Shown piece after piece: positions 7,685-14,815 of a DNA stretch of 47,522 nt. Source of the DNA: JAYUZR01 sp043751595 (GTDB lineage: Bacteria > Patescibacteriota > UBA1384 > CAILIB01). The notes below the pieces were generated by a model that was given only the letters and a program-made list of their open reading frames with translations, made no database searches and had not been told where the DNA came from. The stretch's first letter is position 1, and each line of letters opens with the position of its first letter. The stretch lies in assembly GCA_043751595.1 (NCBI GenBank), contig JAYUZR010000044.1, forward strand, positions 1-47,522, in the 5' to 3' direction. Both the position numbers and the translations under genes were made by a program.

Positions 7685-8464
7685 ATGAACCAAAAGCTTG
7701 AACAATTCCTCGACGAAGCCCTCGCCCCTTACGGCAGCTTCCCCGCCCGCGCCGATGTGCGACAAGAGCTGCTCTCTAACCTGCTCGAAAAACTGAACGA
7801 CCTACAAAAAGAAGGTAAGACCGAAGACGAGGCGTATCAAAGTATCACTACTACTTTCGGCGATGTTTCCGAGATTATGCAGCACGTACCCCACCAGGAA
7901 GAGCCTGAGCTTAAGCCAAAAACTGGCCGACTACGGGCCTCAGACCTTGTCGCCAGCGACCTTAGCGAGACCGATCTTTCTGGAGAAGATATGAGCGGCA
8001 GCGCGCTTGCCAAAACCTGCTTTGATGGCAGCAATCTTACAGGTGCCAAACTTAAGGGCTCGGACCTTCGAGAAACCACCTATGTAGGCGCCAATCTTAC
8101 CGAAACCGACTTTGCTGCCAGCGACATGCGCGGAGCGCGGTTCGATAACGCAGACTTAACTAAAACCAAGTTTACAGCGCTCGATCTGCAACAAAGCAGC
8201 TTTAAGGGAGCCACCCTAAAGGGCACCCAGTTTAATCAGTCAGATTTATCTGGCGTTTCGTTTGAAGGAGAACACCTGCACGGTGTGGTCTTTGATAGCA
8301 GCTCACTAAGAAATGCTTCATTTAAAAATGCTACTTTGCGTGATGTCTCGTTCCACCACGCGGCGGTAAAACACGCAAACTTTGAGGGAGCAACCATGGA
8401 TAAGATAACCTATGCGGTACTTAAAGGAGGGAAGGCAACTCTAACCAACATCATCTTTTTGTAG
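7685..8464 (+). CDS. HAAS-like domain fused to pentapeptide repeats
   Basis: A 259-residue protein in two parts. Residues 1-68 form a helical domain with the pattern of HAAS / permease-prefix domains that accompany PadR regulators (RQELLSNLLEKLNDL, then EDEAYQSITTTFGD). Residues about 85-255 are pentapeptide repeats of the A(D/N)LXX type (ASDLSETDLSGEDMSG, GANLTETDFA), about 30 units predicted to form a right-handed quadrilateral beta-helix. No membrane segment is present. In usual pairs the HAAS domain precedes a membrane or adhesin-like part; a pentapeptide helix is unusual. Function inferred only as a PadR-controlled output or sensor protein. Confidence 0.8.
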   Translation: MNQKLEQFLDEALAPYGSFPARADVRQELLSNLLEKLNDLQKEGKTEDEAYQSITTTFGDVSEIMQHVPHQEEPELKPKTGRLRASDLVASDLSETDLSGEDMSGSALAKTCFDGSNLTGAKLKGSDLRETTYVGANLTETDFAASDMRGARFDNADLTKTKFTALDLQQSSFKGATLKGTQFNQSDLSGVSFEGEHLHGVVFDSSSLRNASFKNATLRDVSFHHAAVKHANFEGATMDKITYAVLKGGKATLTNIIFL

Positions 8465-8537
8465 GCCCACTTGCGTAAGCTTTACTTTTTAAAGTATGGT
8501 GTTTTCGTACTTTACTTTTAAAAGCTAACACACTGCT

Positions 8538-9071
8538 ATGTCCAAAATCCTTGCTGTTATCGGAAGCGCTCGCAAAGGCCGCGTTGCCGACAAAGTCCTT
8601 GAATATGTTAAAGCCGATATCGCCACTCGCTCTGGAGTAGAGCTTGTTGTTGCCGATCTTAAGGAATTGGATCTTCCCTTCTTTGAGAACGAGAATCCCC
8701 CACTTTCTCCTGCCTTCACTATTACTGATCCTAAGATCATGGCGTGGAGCGAGATAGTTAAAGCTGCCGATAGCGTTCTGTTTATTACACCTGAGTACAA
8801 CCACACGCTAAGCGCGATTCAGAAGAACGCACTCGATTCGCTGGGTGCCGACTGGAATGCCAAGCCTGCAACTGCCGTTGCCTACGGCTGGACCGGCGGC
8901 TCAATGTCCGTTGATACTCTTCGCATAGTACTGAAGAATCTTAAGGCTGATGTTAAAGAGCACATGGCCCAGCTTGGGTTTATGAAGGATCTTAACCCAG
9001 ACGGAAGCCTGCTCGATGAGGCGTCTGTTACAGCCCAGATTAAGGCGACGGTTGACGAACTTGTTGGGTAA
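8538..9071 (+). CDS. NADPH-dependent FMN reductase family protein
   Basis: A 177-residue flavodoxin-like oxidoreductase. The phosphate-binding loop GSARKGR (9-15), the flavin-binding TPEYNHTLSAIQKNALD block (about 82-98) and YGWTGGS (about 112-118) match the NADPH-dependent FMN reductase / azoreductase family. It should reduce quinones, azo compounds or chromate-type substrates with a bound FMN; the physiological substrate is unknown. The 70-bp upstream region repeats the element TTTACTTTT(T)AAA twice, a possible operator. Confidence 0.9.
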   Translation: MSKILAVIGSARKGRVADKVLEYVKADIATRSGVELVVADLKELDLPFFENENPPLSPAFTITDPKIMAWSEIVKAADSVLFITPEYNHTLSAIQKNALDSLGADWNAKPATAVAYGWTGGSMSVDTLRIVLKNLKADVKEHMAQLGFMKDLNPDGSLLDEASVTAQIKATVDELVG

Positions 9072-9090
9072 GGTAGGGAGAGATTGAAGA

Positions 9091-9117
9091 AAAAGACCCG
9101 GAAACGGGTCTTTTTTG
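9091..9117 (+). terminator. Rho-independent terminator
   Basis: AAAAAGACCCG / CGGGTCTTTTTT with a GAAA tetraloop, 20 bases after the reductase gene. Confidence 0.92.
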
Positions 9118-9131
9118 ATTACCGCAAGATG

Positions 9132-9173
9132 AGAAAGCCCCCGCCGCAGTGTGTCGCGACGGGGGTTTCTTCT
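9132..9173 (-). terminator. Terminator of methyltransferase-like gene
   Basis: AGAAAGCCCCCG / CGGGGGTTTCTTCT stem; the minus-strand reading ends the gene at 9178. Confidence 0.75.
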
Positions 9174-9177
9174 TGTT

Positions 9178-9762
9178 TTAGACTCGATGATACAGATCCT
9201 TTAGAATTCCGAGGTTGACCTGGGTAAAGCCATTTCCAAATGGAATCTCGCAGTTTAAGGCGAAAACTGCTCCACCGGGAGCCATCACACGACCAACCTG
9301 AATAGCCACTTCCGTAAGGTAGTCCCAGTTTTGGACAATACACTGGTCAAAGGCGAAGCCAAAACAGGCAATGTTTAGGGCATCAGGTAAGCGCTGCAGT
9401 AGAGTTTTGGCATCTTCATCGGTGACGAACCAGGGAAGCTCCCCTCCTTCTCTTCTCAAGATTTGGAGCAATTCGTCATATCCATATGGCTCAACGGCAA
9501 CGTACGCCGATGCTCCAAGGAGGGCAGCAACCCGATATCCCCATGGATTTCTTCCAGCACCCAGATCAATCACCACCCTATCCTTCGCCCAGTCTGGTTG
9601 ACCTTCACTTAGCACTACAGTCTCCTGTGACGAAAAGGCACGTCTTGCCGTACCAGTATCGTCATACTGCATGCAATCTCCTAGACGAAGGGAAGATAGA
9701 ATATCCTCCCTCGTTACCTTCTGACCACAACCCGGAAACAGACTCTCTATTGTAATTTGCAT
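9178..9762 (-). CDS. SAM-dependent methyltransferase-like protein
   Basis: A 194-residue protein with a class I SAM-binding fold from about residue 60: motif I VVIDLGAGRNPWG, motif II acidic end AVEPYGYDEL, a later IACFGFAFDQCIV strand and VMAPGGAVFALN (post-motif III). Motif IV lacks the N-P-P-Y type signature of amino-methylases, so the target is unknown. The first 60 residues are unique. GGAGGAAGG precedes the ATG, and the leader holds a large hairpin behind a TTGACA-17-TAAAAG promoter. Confidence 0.65.
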   Translation of the reverse strand: MQITIESLFPGCGQKVTREDILSSLRLGDCMQYDDTGTARRAFSSQETVVLSEGQPDWAKDRVVIDLGAGRNPWGYRVAALLGASAYVAVEPYGYDELLQILRREGGELPWFVTDEDAKTLLQRLPDALNIACFGFAFDQCIVQNWDYLTEVAIQVGRVMAPGGAVFALNCEIPFGNGFTQVNLGILKDLYHRV

Positions 9763-9783
9763 ACCCTTCCTCCTCAGGACTAG

Positions 9784-9836
9784 CTTCCGCTGTCCGCAAA
9801 AACTATTGAAATAATCTTTGCGGACAGCAGAGGAAG
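9784..9836 (-). promoter_or_regulatory. Leader hairpin of methyltransferase-like gene
   Basis: Arms CTTCC-GCTGTCCGCAAA and its complement, loop about 18 nt, ending about 15 bases before the Shine-Dalgarno. It has a short T stretch inside the loop, not after the stem, so it looks more like a leader element than a terminator. Confidence 0.55.
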
Positions 9837-9880
9837 TAGGGAGTGTATTAAGGCACTGATATCACTGACGATTTAGATGC

Positions 9881-9909
9881 CTTTTACGCTCTGGATACTA
9901 CTTTGTCAA
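9881..9909 (-). promoter_or_regulatory. Promoter TTGACA-17-TAAAAG (copy D)
   Basis: Minus-strand TTGACA (9909-9904), 17 bp, TAAAAG (9886-9881), followed by GGCATC. It is followed by the leader hairpin and the methyltransferase-like gene. Confidence 0.65.
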
Positions 9910-9935
9910 TCAGCAATGTGTACTCTGGCTTTTTA

Positions 9936-10334
9936 TATAGTATTAGTGGCATGAGGGATGGCGCGCTACGCGCTTAGCTGCTCTTCGCGCCAAGGCGCTC
10001 AAATGGAATTGAGCAGAACGAACCTGGTGTTCTTTCCCGGCATCACAAACAAAGAGGGACTGTGGATCATAAATGATTCACAGTCCCTCTTGGCTGTCCA
10101 ACTGGGACGGTTACCGAAAACTTGTTCGGTTTTATAGGTTGGGTATTTTACAGCAATCTCTACCTCCCGAGGCCGAGTTGGATTGCTCCATACCCTAAGA
10201 GTGAGCTCGATATTCTAAGCCTTCTTAATGTAAGAGAACCTGAGCCGAAACAGCAGTGTAAGTACCTGTAAATGCAGTATACATGAATATAAAGTATGCG
10301 TATTTCGGCCTGTTTTTTGTGTATGCCGTATAAT
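9936..10334. other. Gene-free, hairpin-rich region
   Basis: No supported ORF, but several strong inverted repeats. A TATAGT hexamer (9936-9941, plus) is followed by GC-rich repeats (9961-9998), GCTCAA/TTGAGC (9998-10015), a near-perfect 40-base hairpin AAGAGGGACTGTG.. (10052-10091), a short terminator-like ACCGAA/TTCGGT + TTTTA (10113-10134), and a two-part stem GGGTAT/ATACCC + GCAATC/GATTGC (10141-10195). A small RNA of about 190 nt on the plus strand (9948-10134) is possible; a minus-strand RNA ending near 10050 is the alternative. A TATAAT at 10329 belongs to the next small ORF. Confidence 0.4.
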
Positions 10335-10369
10335 GGTTGGACTTAATTCACACTATTCATTTCTTGCTT

Positions 10370-10531
10370 ATGCTTGACTACCATCCACCCGGACTACTTC
10401 AGACTGTTCGTGCTTTACAGCTTGCAGGTATTTCTTACCGTGCAATGGTTCCTATTTTGAATGAGGTGTATGTGGAAGAGTTGGTTATTCCGCTGACACT
10501 GAGTTCACTGTTTCGATTTGTGAAGGGGTAA
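10370..10531 (+). CDS. Small hypothetical protein, HTH-like
   Basis: A 53-residue ORF from ATG 10370, 29 nt after the start predicted from a perfect TATAAT at 10329-10334. Its middle, LQLAGISYRAMVPILNE, resembles the helix-turn-helix of serine-recombinase C-terminal regions, which suggests nucleic-acid binding, but it is too short for a recombinase. There is no clear Shine-Dalgarno. An upstream TTG at 10337 would precede the expected transcript start. It ends base-to-base against the convergent gene. It could be a decayed remnant. Confidence 0.4.
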   Translation: MLDYHPPGLLQTVRALQLAGISYRAMVPILNEVYVEELVIPLTLSSLFRFVKG

Positions 10532-11368
10532 TCAGCTACTAGTCATTTTCTCGTATAACTCGTCCAGGCTAGCCCCAAATTGCTCACCATAAAAAATAAA
10601 CTTATCAAAATACCCCGAAAGGTACTCTGTAGGTACTCCTTCTATGTAGTTCATATTTTTATAGTTTACTCGCTCCCTAACAGCCATCTGATGGTGAAAA
10701 ATAGATACTTTTGTGTTTTTTGAAAATTGTTCTTTTTTCTCTTGATGTATTGGTTTTCGCAAGTTCCACTTGTCTGTACGTTTTTTATTTTCCAAAATAT
10801 ACCCGGAAGTATGCTTCAAAATTGATTTTAAAACAGCCTCTACATCGTACTGTCCCCTCAGAAGCTCTCCCTGCGAAGTGACGCTATTTTGTAACTCATC
10901 TATCGAGTAAACCGTATTAAGAAGTGGATTGCTAAAAGATAATGCACCGGTTTCCAGTAGTCTAGTCAGCTTTTCAGCTAACCTCGAATGAGATAACTGT
11001 AGTGATGAGTCTTGTGGGTCTATCAGATAAGCCAACCTCAATGCTCTATGAAAATTTGCATAGTATATCTTGATTGGAATCCAGGGCAAAGAAGCTTCGC
11101 AGTACTCTGGGAGAGTATTCTTGACTTGAATCTCGGCCCTGATAGAAAGATCCATAGCACTAATTAAGCCTGTTTTTTCTACTATTTTTTCTAAATCTTG
11201 ATTCTTATTGTAAGGGTTATTGTATTTTATTTTCACACCCTTAGTTAAGGTGCAGAGACAATCAATATAGTTGTAGTGCGTTGTAAATCTTGGACTAACG
11301 CCGTACTTATTTGCTGCGTATGATTGAAGATAAGCCGTCTCTTCGGGCGGTATAAAAAATTGTGCCAC
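10532..11368 (-). CDS. Helical protein, HEPN/YaaC-like (tentative)
   Basis: A 278-residue, mainly helical, AT-rich gene with a GTG start, 19 bases after the trypco2-like gene. The stretch KIYYANFHRALRLAYLI, then LSHSRLAEKLTRLLETG, has the YY..FH...A.L / SH pattern of HEPN-type and YaaC-like proteins, and the C-terminal half contains RERVNYKNMNYI, recalling the closing R..(A/V)NY motif of such proteins. I see no convincing R-x4-6-H RNase motif. HEPN proteins are common effectors of anti-phage and toxin systems, so a defence role is possible; this is inference. Confidence 0.45.
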   Translation of the reverse strand: MAQFFIPPEETAYLQSYAANKYGVSPRFTTHYNYIDCLCTLTKGVKIKYNNPYNKNQDLEKIVEKTGLISAMDLSIRAEIQVKNTLPEYCEASLPWIPIKIYYANFHRALRLAYLIDPQDSSLQLSHSRLAEKLTRLLETGALSFSNPLLNTVYSIDELQNSVTSQGELLRGQYDVEAVLKSILKHTSGYILENKKRTDKWNLRKPIHQEKKEQFSKNTKVSIFHHQMAVRERVNYKNMNYIEGVPTEYLSGYFDKFIFYGEQFGASLDELYEKMTSS

Positions 11369-11387
11369 CCTTAAATTTTAGTGCTCA

Positions 11388-11702
11388 TCAAAAAGTTCTA
11401 AAACTTGCTGGTTCATCTTTACGCAAACCACTGATATTTAACCCAAACGTAACCCTGCTTACTGTTGCGCTATTATTTTCCACTTTTGTACCCGCGCCCA
11501 CTTCCGCTAAGCTGTAAACTTTCAGTCCAGCCTTAGCCGACCCTCCAACCTTTTCTTCAGCTGTTACGGCAATTTCAAATTTTATTGTCTGGCCATTTAC
11601 ATCGTTTACAAAAGTAATTTCTCTATTTGCTTCAGTTCTCGCAGTGTCGACAGCTCGATCTATCTGAACTAATACCTCTTTTACAAAACTTTCAATATCC
11701 AT
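11388..11702 (-). CDS. Trypco2-like small beta-rich protein
   Basis: A 104-residue protein: an amphipathic N-terminal helix, then strands TIKFEIAVTAEEK, AKAGLKVYSLAEVGAG and a closing SATVSRVTFGLNI. The order long strand, Gly-rich K-A-G-x-K-V turn, VSRVTF matches the trypsin-co-occurring domain 2 (trypco2), described in conflict systems that carry peptidase or other effector modules. It begins just after the tRNA-Gln terminator and is probably co-transcribed with the helical protein downstream. The family call is by eye. Confidence 0.5.
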   Translation of the reverse strand: MDIESFVKEVLVQIDRAVDTARTEANREITFVNDVNGQTIKFEIAVTAEEKVGGSAKAGLKVYSLAEVGAGTKVENNSATVSRVTFGLNISGLRKDEPASFRTF

Positions 11703-11723
11703 AAAGTGTTGTTTGAATGAATT

Positions 11724-11775
11724 AAAAAACAGTACTCACCTAGTGAGTGAAACACTCTACAGGTTAGTACTGTTT
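11724..11775 (-). terminator. Terminator of the rnpB-tRNA-Gln unit
   Basis: On the minus strand, arms AAACAGTACT/AGTACTGTTT enclose a nested ACTCAC-TAG-GTGAGT hairpin, followed by TTTTTT. The two stems share bases and are alternatives. Confidence 0.75.
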
Positions 11776-11849
11776 GGCTGGGGATGAGGGATTCGAACCC
11801 CCGAATGCCGGCGCCAAAGGCCGGTGCCTTACCACTTGGCGAATCCCCA
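11775..11849 (-). tRNA. tRNA-Gln (TTG)
   Basis: 75 nt with all arms. Acceptor UGGGGAU/AUCCCCA, D arm GCCAAGUGGUAAGGC, anticodon stem CCGGC/GCCGG with loop CUUUGGC, so the anticodon is UUG (Gln). T arm GGGGGUUCGAAUCCCUC; the 3' GCCA is encoded. It lies 70 bases after rnpB, probably in the same transcript. Confidence 0.97.
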
Positions 11850-11919
11850 ATGGATTCAACTTCCCACGCACAGAAGAACCACTTCCTAAAAAGTGTATCT
11901 GCACCGTAGCAAAAAGAAT

Positions 11920-12278
11920 GGCTCATCACCAGCCCTATAAGCCGGGTTCTGTACCCGATGTCCTCGCGGCGCATCTGGCGACAGCTATCTATCTACGCGG
12001 TAGGGTACACACGCAACCCGCTAGCACGGTTGCTGCGCATGGTCCAACCCACCTTGCAGGGAAGTACGGTTTACCGCGACCTGTGTCACCACAGTGCCGA
12101 GTGGGCTCTTACCCCACTATTTCAACCTTGCCCGCACCTTGCGGCCGTTGGCGGTATGCTTTCTGTTGCGACTTTCGCGGGGCTCGCGCCCGGTTGGATT
12201 TCCCAACTACTCTGCTAGACCCTGCCCGGACTTTCCTCTCCCCTTGCGGGAAGCAGCTATCCAGACTGCTGATGAGCC
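11920..12278 (-). ncRNA. rnpB: RNase P RNA
   Basis: Minus-strand RNA of about 359 nt. It contains the universal core segments GAGGAAAGTCCGGGC near the 5' end and ACAGAACCCGGCTTATAG near the 3' end, with P1 formed by GGCTCATCA and TGATGAGCC. It is the catalytic RNA that trims tRNA 5' ends. Length and layout fit type A. The TSS is taken from a TAAGGT -10 six bases upstream, which makes the RNA start exactly at the P1 stem. Confidence 0.97.
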
Positions 12279-12284
12279 GATCTG

Positions 12285-12290
12285 ACCTTA
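12285..12290 (-). promoter_or_regulatory. Extended -10 of rnpB
   Basis: TGC-TAAGGT on the minus strand, six bases before the first P1 base. It lies directly behind the terminator of the upstream gene, leaving no room for more. Confidence 0.55.
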
Positions 12291-12302
12291 GCAGAAACAG
12301 AC

Positions 12303-12352
12303 AAAAAATCGAGGTGACCGGCATAGAGCACGATCACCTCAATCGGTTTTTT
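12303..12352 (-). terminator. Terminator before rnpB
   Basis: A and T tracts flank a TCACCTCGAT / ATTGAGGTGA stem; on the minus strand it ends the 98-residue ORF at 12351. Confidence 0.75.
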
Positions 12353-12647
12353 AGGCGGCAATAGCAACCGCCCTGAACTCTTCGTACCCCGGGAGGGGTA
12401 TGTCGAGATTTACTCCGCCGAATCGCCGGCAGAGTAAGGTGGCGACTGACACTGCCTGGCAGTCGAGAAGGGTACACCCTTCGTATGCGACAAGCCTTAC
12501 TTCCCCATTACCATCAGGGTAGCTAAGGTACATTTCCAAACTACAGAGTGACGGGCCTTCGACCCCGTCGTACGAATGCCGATTTGCCGATTCCAGAGAA
12601 CCGGCTGTAACGGCTGTACTCACATAGAAGCTTGCTATTTCTCTCAT
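12351..12647 (-). CDS. Hypothetical protein, 98 residues
   Basis: A small soluble protein of mixed alpha/beta character, with four Cys (two in EGCTLLDC), no signal peptide and no domain I know. GGAAGGGGAGA stands at ideal Shine-Dalgarno distance from the ATG, so it is a translated gene of the leadered type; a TATACC -10 lies at 12692-12687. The leader contains a GCGC...GCGC repeat. Its single-gene unit ends in a terminator before rnpB. Confidence 0.6.
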   Translation of the reverse strand: MREIASFYVSTAVTAGSLESANRHSYDGVEGPSLCSLEMYLSYPDGNGEVRLVAYEGCTLLDCQAVSVATLLCRRFGGVNLDIPLPGYEEFRAVAIAA

Positions 12648-12715
12648 ATTCTCCCCTTCCGCGCAGTCTTTTTTTGCGCTACTTAGGGTATAGCGAAAAG
12701 CGAGTACCTTTGATA

Positions 12716-13669
12716 CTAGCCGTTTTTATCCGTATCGAAAAAACCCTCCACAATCAGGCGGTCAATCACCTCATCTCCTAACTTACGCAGCACCACGCCC
12801 GCCTCTTGGGCACGGTTTCCCGCAACTTTTTTAGGAAGCACAAAGGAGTCTTCCTGAACCATCTCTTCAGTTAGTTCACCATACCGATGCTTTTGCACAC
12901 CTGTTACTAGTGCTTTTTTCTCTAGAGTATTCCGGTACGAAAAACCATCAGTGGTAGTGCCAGTAACCACATCGAGAACAGGATCACCAATGTCTGCTGT
13001 TGCGCCGTAAAGATCAACCAGCGGAACTAGGTGATCCTTACGCTGTACTGCCTGCTGACCTAAAAAGCTAAACCCCCGGACATCGGCCCCAGGGAAGCCA
13101 TCTCGCAACCAGTTAAGTAAGTAGCGAATGGTATTCTGATTTCTGCCCGAGTACTCATCCACTACTAAGATAGAGCCAACCTCTCGATCTTGATCAACCT
13201 CACTTTTAAATGAATACATCCGATTCGTATCCTGTGCAGCTTGCAGCCTTAGGTTGGTATATTCTTCTTTAAACTCCTTCTTGTGTAGCTCGTCTTCAGT
13301 TCGGTATTCATAGAGACCAGGGTATTCCTTTAGCATTCTTTTCTCCGCCTGCAAATACATATGTTGGGCGCGAGGAGAATCTGAGGCCAGTGAACGAATA
13401 CGAGGAGGCAATCCATCTTTTTGCAGGCGAGTGAGGACTGGCTTGCACAAATCAATTAGTACCCGAGCACTGGTATCGGGGAAAATATAGAGATCGGGTG
13501 TTTTTTCGAGAGACGCAATATGAATTGCCAACTGCACCAACCCCCTGCGAAGACGGGCAAGATCTTGCACGGTAAAGAGCTCGAGTGAGCCTTCGTGCCG
13601 CTCGGCGAAGCCAAGCGCCTCTTGGTCTTCTGCATCTGGCCGTGGCCGATTTGGCGCGCGATTATTCAT
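12716..13669 (-). CDS. Phosphoribosyltransferase-like protein
   Basis: A 317-residue protein from ATG 13669, overlapping the end of rnhB by eight bases. Mid-protein it has ILVVDEYSGRNQNTIRYLL, which has the strand-acidic-loop shape of the PRPP-binding motif of type I phosphoribosyltransferases (hhhDDxxxxGxT), although with DE and no canonical TG. Earlier it has YIFPDTSARVLIDL, a segment shared with the protein at 31095 (IFLDTSARLGWIGL). The two appear to be distant paralogues. Substrate unknown; the altered loop could mean a non-enzymatic or a different role. The pairing with rnhB suggests joint transcription. Confidence 0.5.
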   Translation of the reverse strand: MNNRAPNRPRPDAEDQEALGFAERHEGSLELFTVQDLARLRRGLVQLAIHIASLEKTPDLYIFPDTSARVLIDLCKPVLTRLQKDGLPPRIRSLASDSPRAQHMYLQAEKRMLKEYPGLYEYRTEDELHKKEFKEEYTNLRLQAAQDTNRMYSFKSEVDQDREVGSILVVDEYSGRNQNTIRYLLNWLRDGFPGADVRGFSFLGQQAVQRKDHLVPLVDLYGATADIGDPVLDVVTGTTTDGFSYRNTLEKKALVTGVQKHRYGELTEEMVQEDSFVLPKKVAGNRAQEAGVVLRKLGDEVIDRLIVEGFFDTDKNG

Positions 13670-14255
13670 GGCAAAAACTCCTTCGGTGCTGATCACTCAA
13701 CCCAAGCTGCTTAATCGCCGCCAAGTGGCGCGGAGTACCGTACCCTACGTGCTCGGCGTAGCCAAATCCTGGATCAAATAACTGCTTCATATAGGTATCA
13801 CGATACACTTTTGCCCAGATCGATGCCAAGGCAATAGCCAAGATATTTTCATCTCCTTTTATGGTGCGGCTGGTAGGAAGTTCTTTTTCATAGGGATGAA
13901 AGAGGCTGGCATCGGCCTCTACGTGATCGATTACGGCTCCAGTAGCTTGCAGCTGTTCGATAGCTCTTCCTGCAGCAAGTTTGACCGCCCCGGTAATACG
14001 AAACTTATCCACTTCGTACGCCTCAGCCACACCCACCACCATCTGCACCTTTGCGGTTGGGAGCCAGCTGGCGATTCGTTCCTTTTGGCGCTCGGTCGCC
14101 TTTTTACTATCACGAAGTTTTGGCCACTTTGCCACTAGGAGCAGTTCGGTAAGGAGGGCTTCTTCATCGACTGAATCCAGTAATACCGCCCCAACCATGA
14201 CTGGACCCGCTAATGCTCCCCTCCCAACTTCATCAAGGCCTAGTATTTTGGTCAT
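13662..14255 (-). CDS. rnhB: Ribonuclease HII
   Basis: A 197-residue RNase HII, which cleaves RNA in RNA:DNA hybrids and starts removal of misincorporated ribonucleotides. It opens with ILGLDEVGRGALAGPVMVGAV, carrying the catalytic Asp-Glu pair and GRG motif; the third acidic residue is in VEADASLF and the fourth in the ASIWAKVYRD helix. Length is usual. TATACC/TAGAAT sequences lie 5-10 bases before the ATG, so the mRNA is leaderless or almost so. Confidence 0.95.
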   Translation of the reverse strand: MTKILGLDEVGRGALAGPVMVGAVLLDSVDEEALLTELLLVAKWPKLRDSKKATERQKERIASWLPTAKVQMVVGVAEAYEVDKFRITGAVKLAAGRAIEQLQATGAVIDHVEADASLFHPYEKELPTSRTIKGDENILAIALASIWAKVYRDTYMKQLFDPGFGYAEHVGYGTPRHLAAIKQLGLSDQHRRSFCHE

Positions 14256-14294
14256 ATATGGGTATATTCTAGCCCAAAATCGGAAGGAGAGTTA

Positions 14295-14426
14295 ATGAAA
14301 AGATTAGAAATTGCAACGCAGGGATTCCTCATATTACTCCTATCGCTAGGAGTTTATGGCTTGGCCGAGGTGGTACAGATATCCACATCACCCATCACTC
14401 AACAGGTTGGAGAATTTGGCTACTAG
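14295..14426 (+). CDS. Small membrane protein 1 of tandem set
   Basis: A 43-residue ORF starting MKRLEIATQG, followed by one hydrophobic helix (about 10-27) and a short polar tail. GGAAGGAGAG lies just upstream, at good Shine-Dalgarno distance. It is divergent from rnhB and is the first of three tandem ORFs ending at a strong terminator. No known family. The strong ribosome binding site, shared topology and spacing argue that it is real. Confidence 0.55.
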   Translation: MKRLEIATQGFLILLLSLGVYGLAEVVQISTSPITQQVGEFGY

Positions 14427-14435
14427 GAGGTAGCA

Positions 14436-14594
14436 ATGAAAAACAATGCATGTGATCAAGAAGATTACTTGAATGAGGCGCTTAAGCCTCTCGTCCTGGC
14501 CTTGCTCCTAGCCGGAGCTCTCGCCGTCTCCCTGCTCTTTCCAGGTACACTGGAGGAGCTGATATCGAAACTATCAAGTCTTCCACTTATCTGA
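14436..14594 (+). CDS. Small membrane protein 2 of tandem set
   Basis: A 52-residue ORF. An acidic, Asn-rich start (MKNNACDQEDYLNEA) precedes one hydrophobic helix (about 19-35) and an amphipathic tail. AGGAGGT overlaps the stop codon of the preceding ORF, so the two are translationally coupled. Family unknown. Confidence 0.55.
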   Translation: MKNNACDQEDYLNEALKPLVLALLLAGALAVSLLFPGTLEELISKLSSLPLI

Positions 14595-14616
14595 GGACTT
14601 CGAACGGAGGAGGATA

Positions 14617-14760
14617 ATGGACCACAACAGCGCAACTACGCAAGAAGGGACAGGACTTAAATTCTGTATAGCCATGTTGGTATTAGGAGGAATCACCATG
14701 GCTATCTTCTGTCCAGAGTTCTATCCCTGGATCCTAAAGACCAGGATAGGATACCGATAG
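14617..14760 (+). CDS. Small membrane protein 3 of tandem set
   Basis: A 47-residue ORF with a Thr/Gly-rich N-terminus, one hydrophobic helix (about 15-31) and a basic end (KTRIGYR). GGAGGAGG gives it one of the strongest Shine-Dalgarno sites in the window. It closes the three-gene unit and is followed directly by a terminator. Family unknown. Confidence 0.55.
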   Translation: MDHNSATTQEGTGLKFCIAMLVLGGITMAIFCPEFYPWILKTRIGYR

Positions 14761-14766
14761 TAATAG

Positions 14767-14802
14767 AAAACCCCCGCCTGGAACTGATCCAGGCGGGGGT
14801 TT
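14767..14802. terminator. Bidirectional terminator
   Basis: AAAACCCCCGCCTGG / CCAGGCGGGGGTTT, seven-base loop. It serves the small-protein unit on the plus strand and uvrA on the minus strand. Confidence 0.93.
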
Positions 14803-14815
14803 CTGCGTCTTGACG

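Noticed and set aside
11774..12364. ORFs across tRNA-Gln and rnpB
   Set aside because: The region is fully explained by the two RNA genes.
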